Part shown: piece after piece, positions 45,449-55,178 of the stretch
Position numbering within the stretch: position 1 is the stretch's first letter
Layout: every line of letters starts with the position of its first letter
Assembly: GCF_003367245.1 (NCBI RefSeq)
Contig: NZ_QRGR01000017.1
Location: 1 to 64,000 of the forward strand
Source: Pontibacter diazotrophicus
GTDB taxonomy: Bacteria > Bacteroidota > Bacteroidia > Cytophagales > Hymenobacteraceae
DNA length: 64,000 bases
Reading direction: 5' to 3'
Translations under genes and position numbers: made by a program
Notes under the pieces: generated by a model
What the model was told of the DNA's origin: nothing
The model's input: the letters and a program-made list of their open reading frames with translations, nothing else
The model's database searches: none

Positions 45449-45525
45449 AACTCTCTAACTCTCTAACTCTCTAACTCTCTAACTCTCTAACTCTCTAACT
45501 CTCTAACTCTCTAACTCTCTAACTC
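45449..45525. repeat. Octanucleotide tandem repeat (AACTCTCT) x9.6
   Basis: Nine full copies plus five bases of an 8-base unit lie immediately past the nuoCD stop codon at 45529. Copies are identical. Such repeats are prone to slippage and are good length-polymorphism markers. Confidence 0.95.
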
Positions 45526-45528
45526 AAA

Positions 45529-47277
45529 TCACCTGTCAATGTCCGCCAGTACATAATCCATGGCTCCGAGTATAGACAGCAGATCGGCTACCGTATAGCC
45601 TTTGGTAATGTAAGGGAGCATCTGCATGTGCGGGAAAGAGGGAGTGCGGATGCGTACCCGGTAGGGTGAAGTATTCCCGTCGCTGGTCAGGTAGTATCCG
45701 TTTGCTCCTTTCGTGGCTTCGATGCAACTCATGGCTTCGCCGGATGGTATCACCGGGCCCCAACTCACGCCTAGAAAGTGCGTGATGAGGGTTTCGATGT
45801 CATGCATCGTATGCTTTTTAATGGGAGGAGTCGTGAGCGGGTGATCTGCTTTATAAGGGCCTGCGGGCATGTTCTTCAGGCACTGATCAATGATTCGCAG
45901 GCTCTGACGCATCTCGGCCACGCGCACCAGGGCACGATCATAGCAGTCGCCGTTGGCGGCAGTGGGCACCTCGAAGTCAAACATCTCGTAGCCGGAGTAA
46001 GGCTGCTTTTTGCGGAAGTCCCAGGCAAAGCCGCAGGCGCGTAGATTAGGTCCTGTTACGCCCCATTCAATGGCCTCATCGAGTGTGAAAATTCCGATGC
46101 CTTTGGTGCGGGCCTTGAAAATGCTGTTTTTCATCACCATGTTATCATATTCCTTCAGCCTCTTAGGGAAGTAGTTGATGAAATTCTGCACTAGCGTTTC
46201 CCACCCATTCGGCAGGTCCTGTGCCACGCCGCCAATGCGGAACCAGTTGGGGTGCATGCGTCCGCCGCAGACAGCCTCTACTATATCAAATATCTTCTCC
46301 CGGTCGCTGAACATGTAAAAGACAGGGGAGAGCTGTCCTACATCCTGCGCAAAGGTGCCGTACCACACCAAGTGGCTGGCAATGCGGAAAAGTTCGCACA
46401 TCATAATGCGGATTACCTTCACCCGCTCCGGCACCTCTATGCCCGCCAATTTCTCCACCGACTGCAGGTAAGCCATGTTGTTCATCACGCCGCCCAGGTA
46501 ATCTACCCTATCGGTGTAGGGGAGGTAGGTGTGCCAGGTCTGGCGCTCGCCCATTTTCTCGGCACCGCGGTGGTGGAAGCCGATGTCAGGGATGGCATCT
46601 ACAATGTCTTCTCCGTCCAGCTGCAGTACGATGCGCAGCACGCCATGTGTGCCCGGGTGCTGCGGCCCGATGTTGAGGAACATGAAGTCGCTGTCGTCGC
46701 TTTGCCGCGCCAGGCCCCACTCTTCCGGTTTAAACTGCAGGGCCGCCTGCTCCAGGTCCATTTTATCGTCGTAGAGCTGGAAAGGACCCATCTCGGTTGC
46801 GCGTGAAGGGTGTTCCTTACGTAGCGGATGCCCCACCCAGGTGCGGGGCATCAGGATGCGGTAAAGGTGAGGATGCCCTTCAAAGCGGATGCCGAACATG
46901 TCATACACCTCCCGCTCATACCAGTTGGCGTTGGCCCAGAGGCTGCTGATGCTTGGCACCAGCGGAAAGTCTTCTTTTAAACCTACTTTTAAGCGGATAA
47001 AACTGTTGCGATCAAAGGAGAGAAGGTGGTACACCATAGTGAAGGCGTACGGTGTATGGCCGTTGTCCTTCTTGCGGGTCCGTTCATCAATGGCTGTCAG
47101 GTCGAAGAGCATGCGATACGGTTTCGGGACCTCCTGCTTCAGGAAAGCCAGCACTTCTTTTATTTTATCTACAGGCATCCAGAGGGTGAGTATCTCATCC
47201 TTTGTCGTTTGAGGTTTGAAGGTTGAAGCCCCAAACTTGTCCTGCAAATGCTGCAATATGCCACTTTCGAATTCCAT
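45529..47277 (-). CDS. nuoCD: NADH-quinone oxidoreductase subunits C and D fused
   Basis: This 582-residue fusion has NuoC at about 1-175 (FHLLS-like core; [30 protein letters not shown]). A short linker and NuoD follow from about 198 ([25 protein letters not shown]). The quinone-site His and Tyr lie in the GPQHPGTHG region and near RVDYLGG. The C/D fusion is typical of E. coli-type complex I, whereas many Bacteroidota have two separate genes. Its length is close to E. coli NuoCD. The tandem repeat begins 3 bases past its stop. Confidence 0.97.
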   Translation of the reverse strand: MEFESGILQHLQDKFGASTFKPQTTKDEILTLWMPVDKIKEVLAFLKQEVPKPYRMLFDLTAIDERTRKKDNGHTPYAFTMVYHLLSFDRNSFIRLKVGLKEDFPLVPSISSLWANANWYEREVYDMFGIRFEGHPHLYRILMPRTWVGHPLRKEHPSRATEMGPFQLYDDKMDLEQAALQFKPEEWGLARQSDDSDFMFLNIGPQHPGTHGVLRIVLQLDGEDIVDAIPDIGFHHRGAEKMGERQTWHTYLPYTDRVDYLGGVMNNMAYLQSVEKLAGIEVPERVKVIRIMMCELFRIASHLVWYGTFAQDVGQLSPVFYMFSDREKIFDIVEAVCGGRMHPNWFRIGGVAQDLPNGWETLVQNFINYFPKRLKEYDNMVMKNSIFKARTKGIGIFTLDEAIEWGVTGPNLRACGFAWDFRKKQPYSGYEMFDFEVPTAANGDCYDRALVRVAEMRQSLRIIDQCLKNMPAGPYKADHPLTTPPIKKHTMHDIETLITHFLGVSWGPVIPSGEAMSCIEATKGANGYYLTSDGNTSPYRVRIRTPSFPHMQMLPYITKGYTVADLLSILGAMDYVLADIDR

Positions 47278-47525
47278 AGTAGGAAGTAATAAATGCCCGA
47301 AATACGTTAACTCATGCTACTATTTTCTCTATTTGATTATTTATGTTAAATAAAGGCTATTGCTGTTCTGGAATTTTAATCCGGAACTACCCCTGCTACT
47401 AGTTTCCTGATCCGTGTATATTACTGGCTCTGGGAATTAAGAAATCCCCTTCAGAATGCTTTCGGATTTTATAACACGAAATAGCATCAGAGCTTTAGTA
47501 TTTTATCTATTGTCCTTTGTCCGAT

Positions 47526-48164
47526 CTATACTTCATCCGGCGACCTGAACTCCGTCATATTAGCCCGTGTTTCCTGCCGTCTTATTTTCACGTCTACCTT
47601 CTCCGGTTTAATGACACCCTGTTCGCCTATGGTCCAACTGAGCGGTCTCCTCTCTTTTCCAACCGATTCTGCCAGCAGCATCAGGCCTTCCATAAAGGCA
47701 TCGGGTCGGGGAGGGCAGCCGGGTATGTATACATCCACGGGTAAAAACTTATCCACTCCCTGCACCACACTATAGATGTCGTACATACCGCCGGAATTTG
47801 CACAGGAACCCATGGAGATAACCCATTTAGGCTCCATCATCTGCTCATGCAGCCGTTTGATAATAGGTGCCATTTTGATAAAAACGGTACCTGCTATGAT
47901 CATAACATCCGCTTCACGCGGCGTACCCCGGATTACTTCTGCCCCGAAGCGTGCTACATCATATTTGGGCGTCATGCTGGTAGCCATTTCCACAAAGCAG
48001 CAGGAAAGCCCGAAATGGAAAGGCCACATCGAGTTCTTTCTTCCCCACGCTACCAGGTCCTGCACCGTCGTGAGCATGATGCTCTGTTTGATGCTGTCTT
48101 CAAACGAGCCTGTGCCCTCTACAGTAGAGGCAGGTGCATCGGGTTTTGTTAGCCACCATTTCAT
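47526..48164 (-). CDS. nuoB: NADH-quinone oxidoreductase subunit B
   Basis: This 212-residue subunit binds the N2 4Fe-4S cluster next to quinone. The ligands are adjacent Cys in [11 protein letters not shown], a Cys in [14 protein letters not shown] and a Cys in [11 protein letters not shown]. It is flanked by gaps of about 250 bases on both sides, unlike the compact remainder of the locus. Confidence 0.97.
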   Translation of the reverse strand: MKWWLTKPDAPASTVEGTGSFEDSIKQSIMLTTVQDLVAWGRKNSMWPFHFGLSCCFVEMATSMTPKYDVARFGAEVIRGTPREADVMIIAGTVFIKMAPIIKRLHEQMMEPKWVISMGSCANSGGMYDIYSVVQGVDKFLPVDVYIPGCPPRPDAFMEGLMLLAESVGKERRPLSWTIGEQGVIKPEKVDVKIRRQETRANMTEFRSPDEV

Positions 48165-48431
48165 ATTACTTCGGTTAAGGTGTTGCGCTGACTCTCTTGA
48201 TTATCAGCGCGTATTATTAGTTGTCTTTGAAATCAAAAGGAACCGGCTGTGATTCAAGCTAGTTACCTTTAAAGGTGCATAGCTGAAATCACTTACCTGT
48301 AAACAGTAGCGGCCTGTTTAAAAGCGTTCATTTTTTTGTTCAAATACTAAGACAGAAGTATGTGCACACCAAGTCAGGTGTTTTGCATCAGTCTTATTTT
48401 ATCTATGATAATTTGTGACGTATATTCTGTG
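48165..48431. other. Gap between nuoA and nuoB with a small stem-loop
   Basis: A 7-bp stem (48185-48191 with 48204-48210) lies about 20 bases upstream of the nuoB start. No convincing coding frame or promoter box is seen. Confidence 0.4.
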
Positions 48432-48911
48432 TTAGGAAGACGGCTTATGGCTCATTTTCTTATAGGCAGCCAGAATCTTTTTGCCGTCGGGCCCGAAATC
48501 CAACGCGCCGTTCCGCCATTCATATACCAATACAATGGCCAGTAATCCTATAAATACCAGCACACCAATGTAGCCGTACCAGCCTAACTCCCGAAAGGCA
48601 ATAGCCCATGATAGTATGAATATTGTTTCGACGTCGAAGATGACAAAAAGCATTGCTACAAGGTAAAACTGCGAGGAGAAGCGCATACGCGCCGTTCCCG
48701 CACTCAAGATTCCACCTTCGTAAGGCTCACCCGTGGCGCGCTCATTATGATGCTGGCCTAACACATAGGAAAGGCCGAGGATGATAGCTACCAGGCTTAA
48801 TACAATGGCGCCATAAACCAGCAGCGGCCACAATATGGTCGCGTTTTCATTTGAGGTATACACATCTTGTCCGCCTCCTTGCGGAAATTTTGTTGATGTT
48901 TCTGATACCAA
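48432..48911 (-). CDS. nuoA: NADH-quinone oxidoreductase subunit A
   Basis: This 159-residue membrane subunit has three helices. The NuoA signature is EPYEGGILSAGTARMRFSSQFYLVAMLFVIFDVETIFILSWA (split across residues about 60-100), with the acidic FDVE core. It follows the CBS gene by 33 bases and is probably in the same transcript. The N-terminal extension is Thr/Gln-rich. Confidence 0.95.
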   Translation of the reverse strand: MVSETSTKFPQGGGQDVYTSNENATILWPLLVYGAIVLSLVAIILGLSYVLGQHHNERATGEPYEGGILSAGTARMRFSSQFYLVAMLFVIFDVETIFILSWAIAFRELGWYGYIGVLVFIGLLAIVLVYEWRNGALDFGPDGKKILAAYKKMSHKPSS

Positions 48912-48944
48912 TTAAAAAAGAATAATCGTGCTGCTGGCCCTTGG

Positions 48945-49379
48945 TTATACCTGGCCAGCTATATAATGCTCGAGGTTGTCTATAATGAATTTCTGCTCCT
49001 CTATTATATATTTCACTATGTCGCCGATAGAAATAAGGCCGACTAGTTTCGTTTCTTCCAGGACAGGTAAATGGCGAATGAACTTCTGGGTCATGAGTTT
49101 CATGCAATCTTCCACTGTTTCGTTGGGCGTTACAGTAAGAGGATGTTCACTCATGATTTCTTTGACAAGGGTTTCTTTGGAGGCTTTACCCTTAAGGATG
49201 ACTTTTCGGGCATAATCTCTTTCCGTGAAGATGCCAACGAAATTACCCTGGTCCATTACTAACAGGGCTCCCACGTTTTTTTCAACCATCAGCTCCAGGG
49301 CGCTGAAAACAGTGGCGTTTGGATCTACAGAAAGAATATCGTGTCCTTTTTGCTGTAAAATATGTCTGACTGTTCCCAT
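48945..49379 (-). CDS. CBS-domain pair protein at the head of the nuo locus
   Basis: This 144-residue protein is a tandem CBS pair: a first domain at about 8-62 (ILSVDPNATVFSALELMVEKNVGALLVMDQGNFVGIFTERDYAR) and a second at about 78-135 (EIMSEHPLTVTPNETVEDCMKLMTQKFIRHLPVLEETKLVGLISIGDIVKYI). Such proteins bind adenine nucleotides or other small ligands and often sense energy state. It lies 33 bases upstream of nuoA on the same strand, so it may report or tune NADH metabolism (inference). A close paralogue architecture is common in Bacteroidota. Confidence 0.93.
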   Translation of the reverse strand: MGTVRHILQQKGHDILSVDPNATVFSALELMVEKNVGALLVMDQGNFVGIFTERDYARKVILKGKASKETLVKEIMSEHPLTVTPNETVEDCMKLMTQKFIRHLPVLEETKLVGLISIGDIVKYIIEEQKFIIDNLEHYIAGQV

Positions 49380-50064
49380 AACTTCATCCTTTTGGTTTAG
49401 ATAATTGGGCTGTTTGAATAATTTAAATCAATATACGATTATTTAAATAACTATGGCAAGAAAAAAGAAAAAAAAGTAAAATGTGAAGTATTTGATTTAC
49501 AATTATTTATGAATGATGGGGTGAAGGTTACAAATCAGGGGCTGGAAAATGAGGTTGTTGTTAAAACATTGTGGTTCTGTTAGTTACTTCCTGATTTGTG
49601 TTGGTGGTTAAAACATAATCCTTTTATTGTTGTTTTGGTATAAAAACAAGTTATATTTTGCCTTTGTATCAAACAAGTACTATTCTTGTGATAGCTAAGT
49701 TCTGATGTACAAAGAAAAGGTACTTCGTGGGAGGTGTACCATCAATTCAATCGCAACAAAGCGGTAGAAACTAGTTTAGGAGTATTGATAAAGATAGCGG
49801 CAGATAACTATCTAGTCTTACCCTTATGATTTGCAGCATAGTAGTTGCACACTTTTACGGACTGCGAGCCGGCCCACCACTACAGAGAAATGTGTACTGT
49901 TCTTTACTTTGAATAAAAAGCAACAACAAGTTTTAAAGCAGGATGGCGCGCTGCCTGAGTTTCGAGGATCTGGCAAAAAGAAGGAGCGGCGCAAAGACAC
50001 GTTCGAACATGCCTTTGCGCCGTTGAAAGATTAGGTTGAATGAAGTCTGACCGCACTTGAATTT
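49380..50064. other. 685-base intergenic region without an accepted gene
   Basis: The stretch is AT-rich near the CBS gene and holds no accepted gene. It includes an 8-codon frame reading MARKKKKK (49453-49479) and a 67-codon frame with only a TTG start (49831-50034) that I do not accept. I see no tRNA or conserved RNA. Confidence 0.55.
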
Positions 50065-50316
50065 TTAAGCAGAAGCGCCTGCTAGGGTTTTCTCTGAATG
50101 GGTGTTAACTGTGTTGGCAGAAGGCCTGAAAGTTTCCCGTAGAATCCTTGTTGCGTAGCAGTTCATGTCACTGTCACCGCTGTATATTTTGTTTATGGGT
50201 ACGCCACGTTCGTTGCTGAGCAGGGTAGCGGAAGTTACAGCCTCTGCTTCATCTTGTGCCGACAGGTCAAGCCCTTTTATAGCAGCATATTCCTTGATAG
50301 TATAATAATAACACAT
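50065..50316 (-). CDS. Small hypothetical protein
   Basis: This 83-residue protein begins MCYYYTIKEYAAIKG and ends in a Ser/Thr-rich tail. I know no family. The central part (LSNERGVPINKIYSGD) has a beta-turn look. It is single, facing away from the GDPD gene. Coding is plausible from length and composition but not proven. Confidence 0.55.
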   Translation of the reverse strand: MCYYYTIKEYAAIKGLDLSAQDEAEAVTSATLLSNERGVPINKIYSGDSDMNCYATRILRETFRPSANTVNTHSEKTLAGASA

Positions 50317-50549
50317 AGGCGTATATGTATATTCATGACTTGTTGATGGGCATACGGATTTTGTGTAGAAAAGTTATGCTGTATTTCGTGTTTTTTCAGA
50401 CTGAATCCTCAGGATAAAGAATACTTTAGTCTGCGCGCCTGCGTACAGGATGAAAGTTTTAAAATGCGAGAGGTGCTTTGATTTTAAAATACTGCGGCTA
50501 GCGTACTGTCTGACAGAAACCATTACATATCCATACTGTATATAACAAT

Positions 50550-51434
50550 ATGCTCAACAGGAACCTACTGATACTTGTGTTTATAATGTACTCCTTTGTT
50601 GCTCCAGCGCAACAGAAACTGGATGTGCAGGGGCATCGGGGCGCTAGGGGACTGATGCCTGAAAACACTATCCCGGCTATGAAAAAGGCGCTGGATTATG
50701 GTGTGACCACACTAGAGTTGGATTTAAGTATAAGCAAAGACAAACTGCCGCTTGTATCGCATGAGCCTTATTTCTCAGCTACAATTTCCCTTACGCCTGA
50801 AGGTAACGCTATTCCTGAGGCAGAAGAAAAGAACTACAATCTATATAAGCTGACTTACGATGAAATCAGGAAGTATGACGTAGGCAGCAAACCACACCCG
50901 GACTTTCCGGAACAGCAAAAGATGGTAGCCTACAAGCCCTTGTTAGCAGAGTTGATTGACAGTGTGGAGCGTTATGCGGCTAGTAGGAACATGCCGCCAC
51001 CACACTATAATATAGAGATCAAAGCATCTCCGGAAGGGGATAAGGTCTTTCATCCAGAGCCGGAAGAGTTTGTTGCGTTAGTGATGCAGGTGGTGCAGGA
51101 GAAGGGAATACAGGAGCGCCTGATTTTACAGTCTTTCGATCCAAGAGTTCTGGAGCAGGCTCACAGTAAGCACCCCGACATACCTATCGCTTTTCTGGTT
51201 AGTAACCTGAAAGGGTTGGAAGCTAACCTGCAGCGCCTGAGTTTCCAGCCTGCCGTATACAGCCCGTACCACAAGCTAGTGAACAGTAAAATAGTCGAGG
51301 CCTGCCATGAAAAAGGCATCAGGATAATACCCTGGACAGTGAATGATAAAACCCGGATACGCCAGCTGGTGCGCATGGGAGTGGATGGTATCATTACGGA
51401 CTACCCAGACAGAGTAGAAATTCCTGCTAAATAG
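50550..51434 (+). CDS. Glycerophosphodiester phosphodiesterase (secreted)
   Basis: This 294-residue enzyme has a signal peptide (about residues 1-20, ending in APA). It hydrolyses glycerophosphodiesters to glycerol-3-phosphate and an alcohol. The GDPD motifs are present: VQGHRGARGLMPENT (His29, Arg30), TTLELDLS (the Glu and Asp at 56-58) and the second His at 71 (LVSHEPYF). NIEIKA and the final VDGIITDYPDRV are typical. It is probably periplasmic, in phospholipid turnover. It stands alone. Confidence 0.95.
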   Translation: MLNRNLLILVFIMYSFVAPAQQKLDVQGHRGARGLMPENTIPAMKKALDYGVTTLELDLSISKDKLPLVSHEPYFSATISLTPEGNAIPEAEEKNYNLYKLTYDEIRKYDVGSKPHPDFPEQQKMVAYKPLLAELIDSVERYAASRNMPPPHYNIEIKASPEGDKVFHPEPEEFVALVMQVVQEKGIQERLILQSFDPRVLEQAHSKHPDIPIAFLVSNLKGLEANLQRLSFQPAVYSPYHKLVNSKIVEACHEKGIRIIPWTVNDKTRIRQLVRMGVDGIITDYPDRVEIPAK

Positions 51435-51511
51435 CTTATGATTAGATGAAGGTTGCTATGCATGTATAATCCTTTTTAGAAGCGTTGCGACCTATTTAAT
51501 AATTGCCTGTA

Positions 51512-52243
51512 TTACAGCGGCACCCGACTCTTTGCCTTGTCTAATTCTTCCTCGTTAGTTAAATCAAGCCGGAGCGGAGTGACAGACACATAGCCCTGAT
51601 CAACAGTCCAGCGATCAGTACCTTCCTCGGTTTCTTCAACCGGTTTCACCGTAAACCAGTAGTGCTCGCGCCCCATGGGGTCGGTGCCCGGTACAACTTT
51701 ACCATCATAGTGCCGCAAAGACTGACGCGTCCAACGAATCCCCTTTGCATCAACAGGTATGTTAACGTTGAGCAACGAAAGGTCTTTTTCTGGCAGCAAC
51801 AGCTCCAGCGACTTTTTGACAAAAGGTTTGATTGTACTAAAATCCGGCTCGTCGCGGGTGACAGGCGTGCTAAAGGCAATGCCCCGGCAACCAAACAACA
51901 CTGCCTGCTTCGCAGCTGCCAATGTACCCGAGTGCCAGGCTGAATTTCCCAGATTTGTTCCCAAATTAATACCAGACAGTACCACATCTACCTTTTGGTC
52001 CCAATGAAAAAGACCAAGCGCAACACAATCAGCAGGTGTGCCATTTACACGGTATGCCTCAAAGTCCGCGATAGGAGTGCGCCGGTACGTTAAGGGGCGC
52101 GAAGCGGTGATGGCATGCCCCATTGAAGACTGCTCCACATCCGGAGCCACAATTCTTACTTCGCCAAATTGAGAAGCCGCCTCAGCCAGCGCTAAAATGC
52201 CTGGGCTGTAAATTCCGTCATCATTTGCAATTAAAATACGCAT
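51512..52243 (-). CDS. surE: 5'/3'-nucleotidase SurE
   Basis: This 243-residue metal-dependent nucleotidase has the SurE start [15 protein letters not shown] with metal ligands at the Asp-Asp pair. It also has [33 protein letters not shown] and the conserved [25 protein letters not shown] loop. It acts on 3'- and 5'-nucleotides under stress. It is convergent with the GDPD gene and divergent from the lipid kinase gene; the 93-base divergent gap has no obvious promoter. Confidence 0.96.
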   Translation of the reverse strand: MRILIANDDGIYSPGILALAEAASQFGEVRIVAPDVEQSSMGHAITASRPLTYRRTPIADFEAYRVNGTPADCVALGLFHWDQKVDVVLSGINLGTNLGNSAWHSGTLAAAKQAVLFGCRGIAFSTPVTRDEPDFSTIKPFVKKSLELLLPEKDLSLLNVNIPVDAKGIRWTRQSLRHYDGKVVPGTDPMGREHYWFTVKPVEETEEGTDRWTVDQGYVSVTPLRLDLTNEEELDKAKSRVPL

Positions 52244-52336
52244 ACAAGATTCCTTTTGAACGTAAACCTTATTTCCGACCTAAGCTGAAGTAGCGTTTGC
52301 CGGAATTTCAACTAAACTCCTATAGCATACTCGATT

Positions 52337-53221
52337 ATGGCGACACGTGTTACCTTGTTTCACAATCCTACAGCGGGGTTAGAAAATCACTCAAAAGAAG
52401 AGCTGCTCCAGGCGCTTCATGAAAAGGGATATCAAACTACCTATGTTGACACGAAGAGCGACGATTACGCTGAGATGCTAAAAGAGCCTGGCGAATTGGT
52501 GGTGATAGCGGGAGGAGACGGTACTGTGGCAAAAATTGTGAAGCACCTGCTTCACAAGGACATCCCGATAGGACTTCTGCCTTTGGGTACGGCTAATAAT
52601 ATTGCCAATAGCCTGGGCATAGCAGGGGAGGCGGCAGACATTATTGCGGGGTGGGATTTGTCAAAGAAGAAGCCTTTTGATGTAGGCTTGGTGAACGGAC
52701 CAGATGGAGAGAGCATTTTTTTTGAATCTGCAGGATTTGGAATTTTCCCCCAGCTCATCAGCCAGCACAGCAAGGATCGGGATGAAAAGAAAAGCCGGGA
52801 AGAAGAACTGGAAAGTGCCTTACAGCATGTGCAGGAAATCCTCCATAATACCGAGGCGCATTTCTGTACACTTCATATGGAGGAGGAGCAACTTTCGGGC
52901 GACTATTTATTAGTGGAGATCATGAACATCCGGCTAGCCGGCCCTAACATGGATCTGGCACCTGAGGCCGATCCCGGTGATGGCCTGCTGGATGTTGTAT
53001 TGGTGCGGGAAGATGAGCGTGATAAGTTGGAGGCATACATTGCCAATCGATTACGGGGCAAAGGCAATACAGAGGAATGGCAGGTGCGGCGCGCAAAAGA
53101 ACTTCAGGTAGAGTGGAGCAGCAAGAGTTACCATGTAGATGACGAAGTACATGAAAGTGAGGCTCCCATTAGCGTAGGTATTCGTATTATACCTGATGAG
53201 TTAGAGTTTCTGGTGCCTTAA
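52337..53221 (+). CDS. YegS/DAGK-type lipid kinase
   Basis: This 294-residue diacylglycerol-kinase catalytic-domain protein has the nucleotide motif GGDGT at residues 59-63 within VVIAGGDGTVAKIVKHLL. The conserved LPLGTANNIANSLG follows. A C-terminal beta-sandwich contains MNIRLAGPNMDLAPEADPGDGLLDVVLVRE. Members phosphorylate diacylglycerol, phosphatidylglycerol or sphingolipids; the substrate is not evident. No partner gene is in the unit. Confidence 0.93.
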   Translation: MATRVTLFHNPTAGLENHSKEELLQALHEKGYQTTYVDTKSDDYAEMLKEPGELVVIAGGDGTVAKIVKHLLHKDIPIGLLPLGTANNIANSLGIAGEAADIIAGWDLSKKKPFDVGLVNGPDGESIFFESAGFGIFPQLISQHSKDRDEKKSREEELESALQHVQEILHNTEAHFCTLHMEEEQLSGDYLLVEIMNIRLAGPNMDLAPEADPGDGLLDVVLVREDERDKLEAYIANRLRGKGNTEEWQVRRAKELQVEWSSKSYHVDDEVHESEAPISVGIRIIPDELEFLVP

Positions 53222-53288
53222 TTCAGAAGAAGTACAGAACTTCATTATAAATTTTCTGTTAATTAAAACGTAACAGGAATCCAGTTCT

Positions 53289-53314
53289 TACCTTTGTTAT
53301 ACGCACTATCTTTG
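53289..53314 (+). promoter_or_regulatory. Two candidate -7 boxes before the ghrA-like gene
   Basis: TACCTTTG (53289-53296) and TATCTTTG (53307-53314) both match TAnnTTTG exactly. The second lies 44 bases before the start codon. Either or both could direct transcription of the ghrA-VOC pair. Confidence 0.45.
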
Positions 53315-53358
53315 TCACAATCTGTCAAAGGCATTACCTGCTTATACCCTTAATCTAT

Positions 53359-54288
53359 ATGTCAATCACCATCATAACACAGGGAAAAGATTTAACTCCC
53401 TGGGTTAATGCACTAAAAGAGAGAAGACCAGAACTAGACCTCCGGATTTACCCGGAAGGCACACACAGAGAGGATGTCGAATTCGCGTTGGCCTGGAACC
53501 ACCCTTTAGGCGCGTTTAAGGAGTACCCTAACCTGAGGTGTATTTCTTCTATGGGGGCCGGAGTGGATCATATTTTAAAAGACCCTGAACTGCCCGAAGC
53601 AGCCATTATCACAAGAATAACTGACCCAAACCTTGCAAAGGACATGGCAGAATTTACGGTCGCGCTTGTCATGAACCATGTACGCGGCTTATCGTCCTAT
53701 AAAATTGCGGAACAGAGGCAGTCGTGGGAGCCAAAGAGGTACCTGAGAACTGAAGATGTTACAATTGGCGTGATGGGGGTGGGTGTATTAGGAACTTATG
53801 TTGCCAGGCATTTAAATGAAATCGGATTTAAAGTGAATGGCTGGGCAAGGACAGCGAAGGAGATCGAACATGTGGAGGTGTATGTGGGCCAGGATGGGCT
53901 CGATGCCTTTCTGGCAGCCTCCGATATTCTCATCTGCCTGCTTCCTTTAACAAAGGAGACAGCCAATATACTCAACAAGGACACTTTCAGAAAATTACCG
54001 GAGGGTGCTTTTGTCATCAACGTAGCAAGAGGCGAGCATCTTGTAGAGCAGGATTTAATCGGAATGATTGATGAAGGGCATTTGGCGGGAGCAAGCCTGG
54101 ATGTGTTCAGAGAAGAGCCTTTGCCAAAAAATCACCCCTTCTGGGAGCACCCTAAAATAAATATCACACCGCACATTGCCAGTATCACGAATCCGGCAAC
54201 AGCCGTTTCCCAAATTCTCGATAACTATGACAGGCTCAAAAAGGACGAGCCTTTAACCGGTACTGTTTCACTCACAAAAGGATATTGA
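53359..54288 (+). CDS. ghrA: Glyoxylate/hydroxypyruvate reductase A
   Basis: This 309-residue NAD(P)H-dependent 2-hydroxyacid dehydrogenase is close in length and pattern to E. coli GhrA (312 residues). Features are ISSMGAGVDHIL near residue 63, the Rossmann motif GVMGVGVLG (137-145), NVARGEHLVEQDLI (catalytic Arg) and ITPHIASIT (catalytic His). It would reduce glyoxylate and hydroxypyruvate. It is the first of two genes; the VOC gene starts one base after its stop. Confidence 0.9.
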   Translation: MSITIITQGKDLTPWVNALKERRPELDLRIYPEGTHREDVEFALAWNHPLGAFKEYPNLRCISSMGAGVDHILKDPELPEAAIITRITDPNLAKDMAEFTVALVMNHVRGLSSYKIAEQRQSWEPKRYLRTEDVTIGVMGVGVLGTYVARHLNEIGFKVNGWARTAKEIEHVEVYVGQDGLDAFLAASDILICLLPLTKETANILNKDTFRKLPEGAFVINVARGEHLVEQDLIGMIDEGHLAGASLDVFREEPLPKNHPFWEHPKINITPHIASITNPATAVSQILDNYDRLKKDEPLTGTVSLTKGY

Positions 54289-54289
54289 T

Positions 54290-54703
54290 ATGAGCGCATT
54301 CCATTATGCTTTTAAGGTAAAAGACATTGCATCCACGCGCAGGTTCTATGTAGACATCATGGGTTGCGCAGAAGGAAGAAGCACCGAACGCTGGATTGAT
54401 TTTGATTTTTTCGGCAACCAGCTTTCGGCACACATCAGCACACACATTCCAGCGCTGGACTATTGTGGCACCGTGGATGGCGTAAGCGTGCCGATTCCTC
54501 ATTTCGGATGCATACTGGAGTACGAGCAGTTTCATGAAGTACAGGAACGTTTGCTTAAGCACAATATAGAATTTATTGTGAAGCCGCAAACGCGGTATGA
54601 AGGACAGAAAGGAGAGCAGCAGACGATGTTTATCCTGGACCTGAGCGGAAACCCAATTGAGTTTAAAACCTTTCGAAATAAAGAGGAGGTGTTTGCTTCT
54701 TAG
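54290..54703 (+). CDS. VOC family (glyoxalase-like) protein
   Basis: This 137-residue VOC-fold protein, HYAFKVKDIASTRRFYVDIMGCAEG to NPIEFKTF, has the repeated beta-alpha-beta-beta units of the family. Metal-ligand candidates are His at position 4 and Glu near the end (LDLSGNPIEFK). The start follows the ghrA stop by one base, so translation is likely coupled. A link with glyoxylate metabolism is possible, but the substrate is unknown. Confidence 0.92.
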   Translation: MSAFHYAFKVKDIASTRRFYVDIMGCAEGRSTERWIDFDFFGNQLSAHISTHIPALDYCGTVDGVSVPIPHFGCILEYEQFHEVQERLLKHNIEFIVKPQTRYEGQKGEQQTMFILDLSGNPIEFKTFRNKEEVFAS

Positions 54704-54935
54704 TGAGGATCATGTATGTTAGTAGCAGTAGCTCTCTGAAATTTGCAAACTCTGGACTGCCTTTGCGCACCTTAAGGTAATATAAGTAAAGGAGGAGTGC
54801 ATGCAGGCATTATCTAGTATTTCCTTATTTTGCTTTATTCTAAATTACTTCGAAACAACCAGTTAGCGAAACAAGAAGACGGGGAATGGGAGTATAATAG
54901 GAAACAGAAGAATGTGAAATCTTAATTTTAAAGTT

Positions 54936-55178
54936 ATGGAAGCAACCTGCAATCACTGCACCCATTGGGAGCAAGACCAGAATAAAATAGAGATGCAAAG
55001 CAAAGACTTTGGCGTTTGTGATGAACTTACCGGCCAGCATGCCATGGATCCTGCTTATGTACTGCCTTTAGTACATGAAGGACCTGCAAATGACTCTAAG
55101 CCAAAGCAGTTCGAAATGATAACCGGCGCCACATTTGGCTGCAACCACTTCAGCGAGCGCAGAAACTGGGTGAGATAA
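54936..55178 (+). CDS. Small Cys-rich hypothetical protein
   Basis: This 80-residue protein has CNHCTHW near the N-terminus, Cys in GVCDEL and Cys in FGCNHF, a spacing that could bind one zinc or iron. The family is unknown to me. The rest is hydrophilic (MEATCNHCTHWEQDQNK; ITGATFGCNHFSERRNW). It is followed by a terminator and stands alone. Confidence 0.72.
   Translation: MEATCNHCTHWEQDQNKIEMQSKDFGVCDELTGQHAMDPAYVLPLVHEGPANDSKPKQFEMITGATFGCNHFSERRNWVR

Noticed and set aside
45449..45525. CRISPR-like repeat array
   Set aside because: The copies have no spacers; it is a simple 8-base tandem repeat.
49831..50034. 67-codon frame in the long gap
   Set aside because: Only a TTG start, no family and no ribosome-site evidence.
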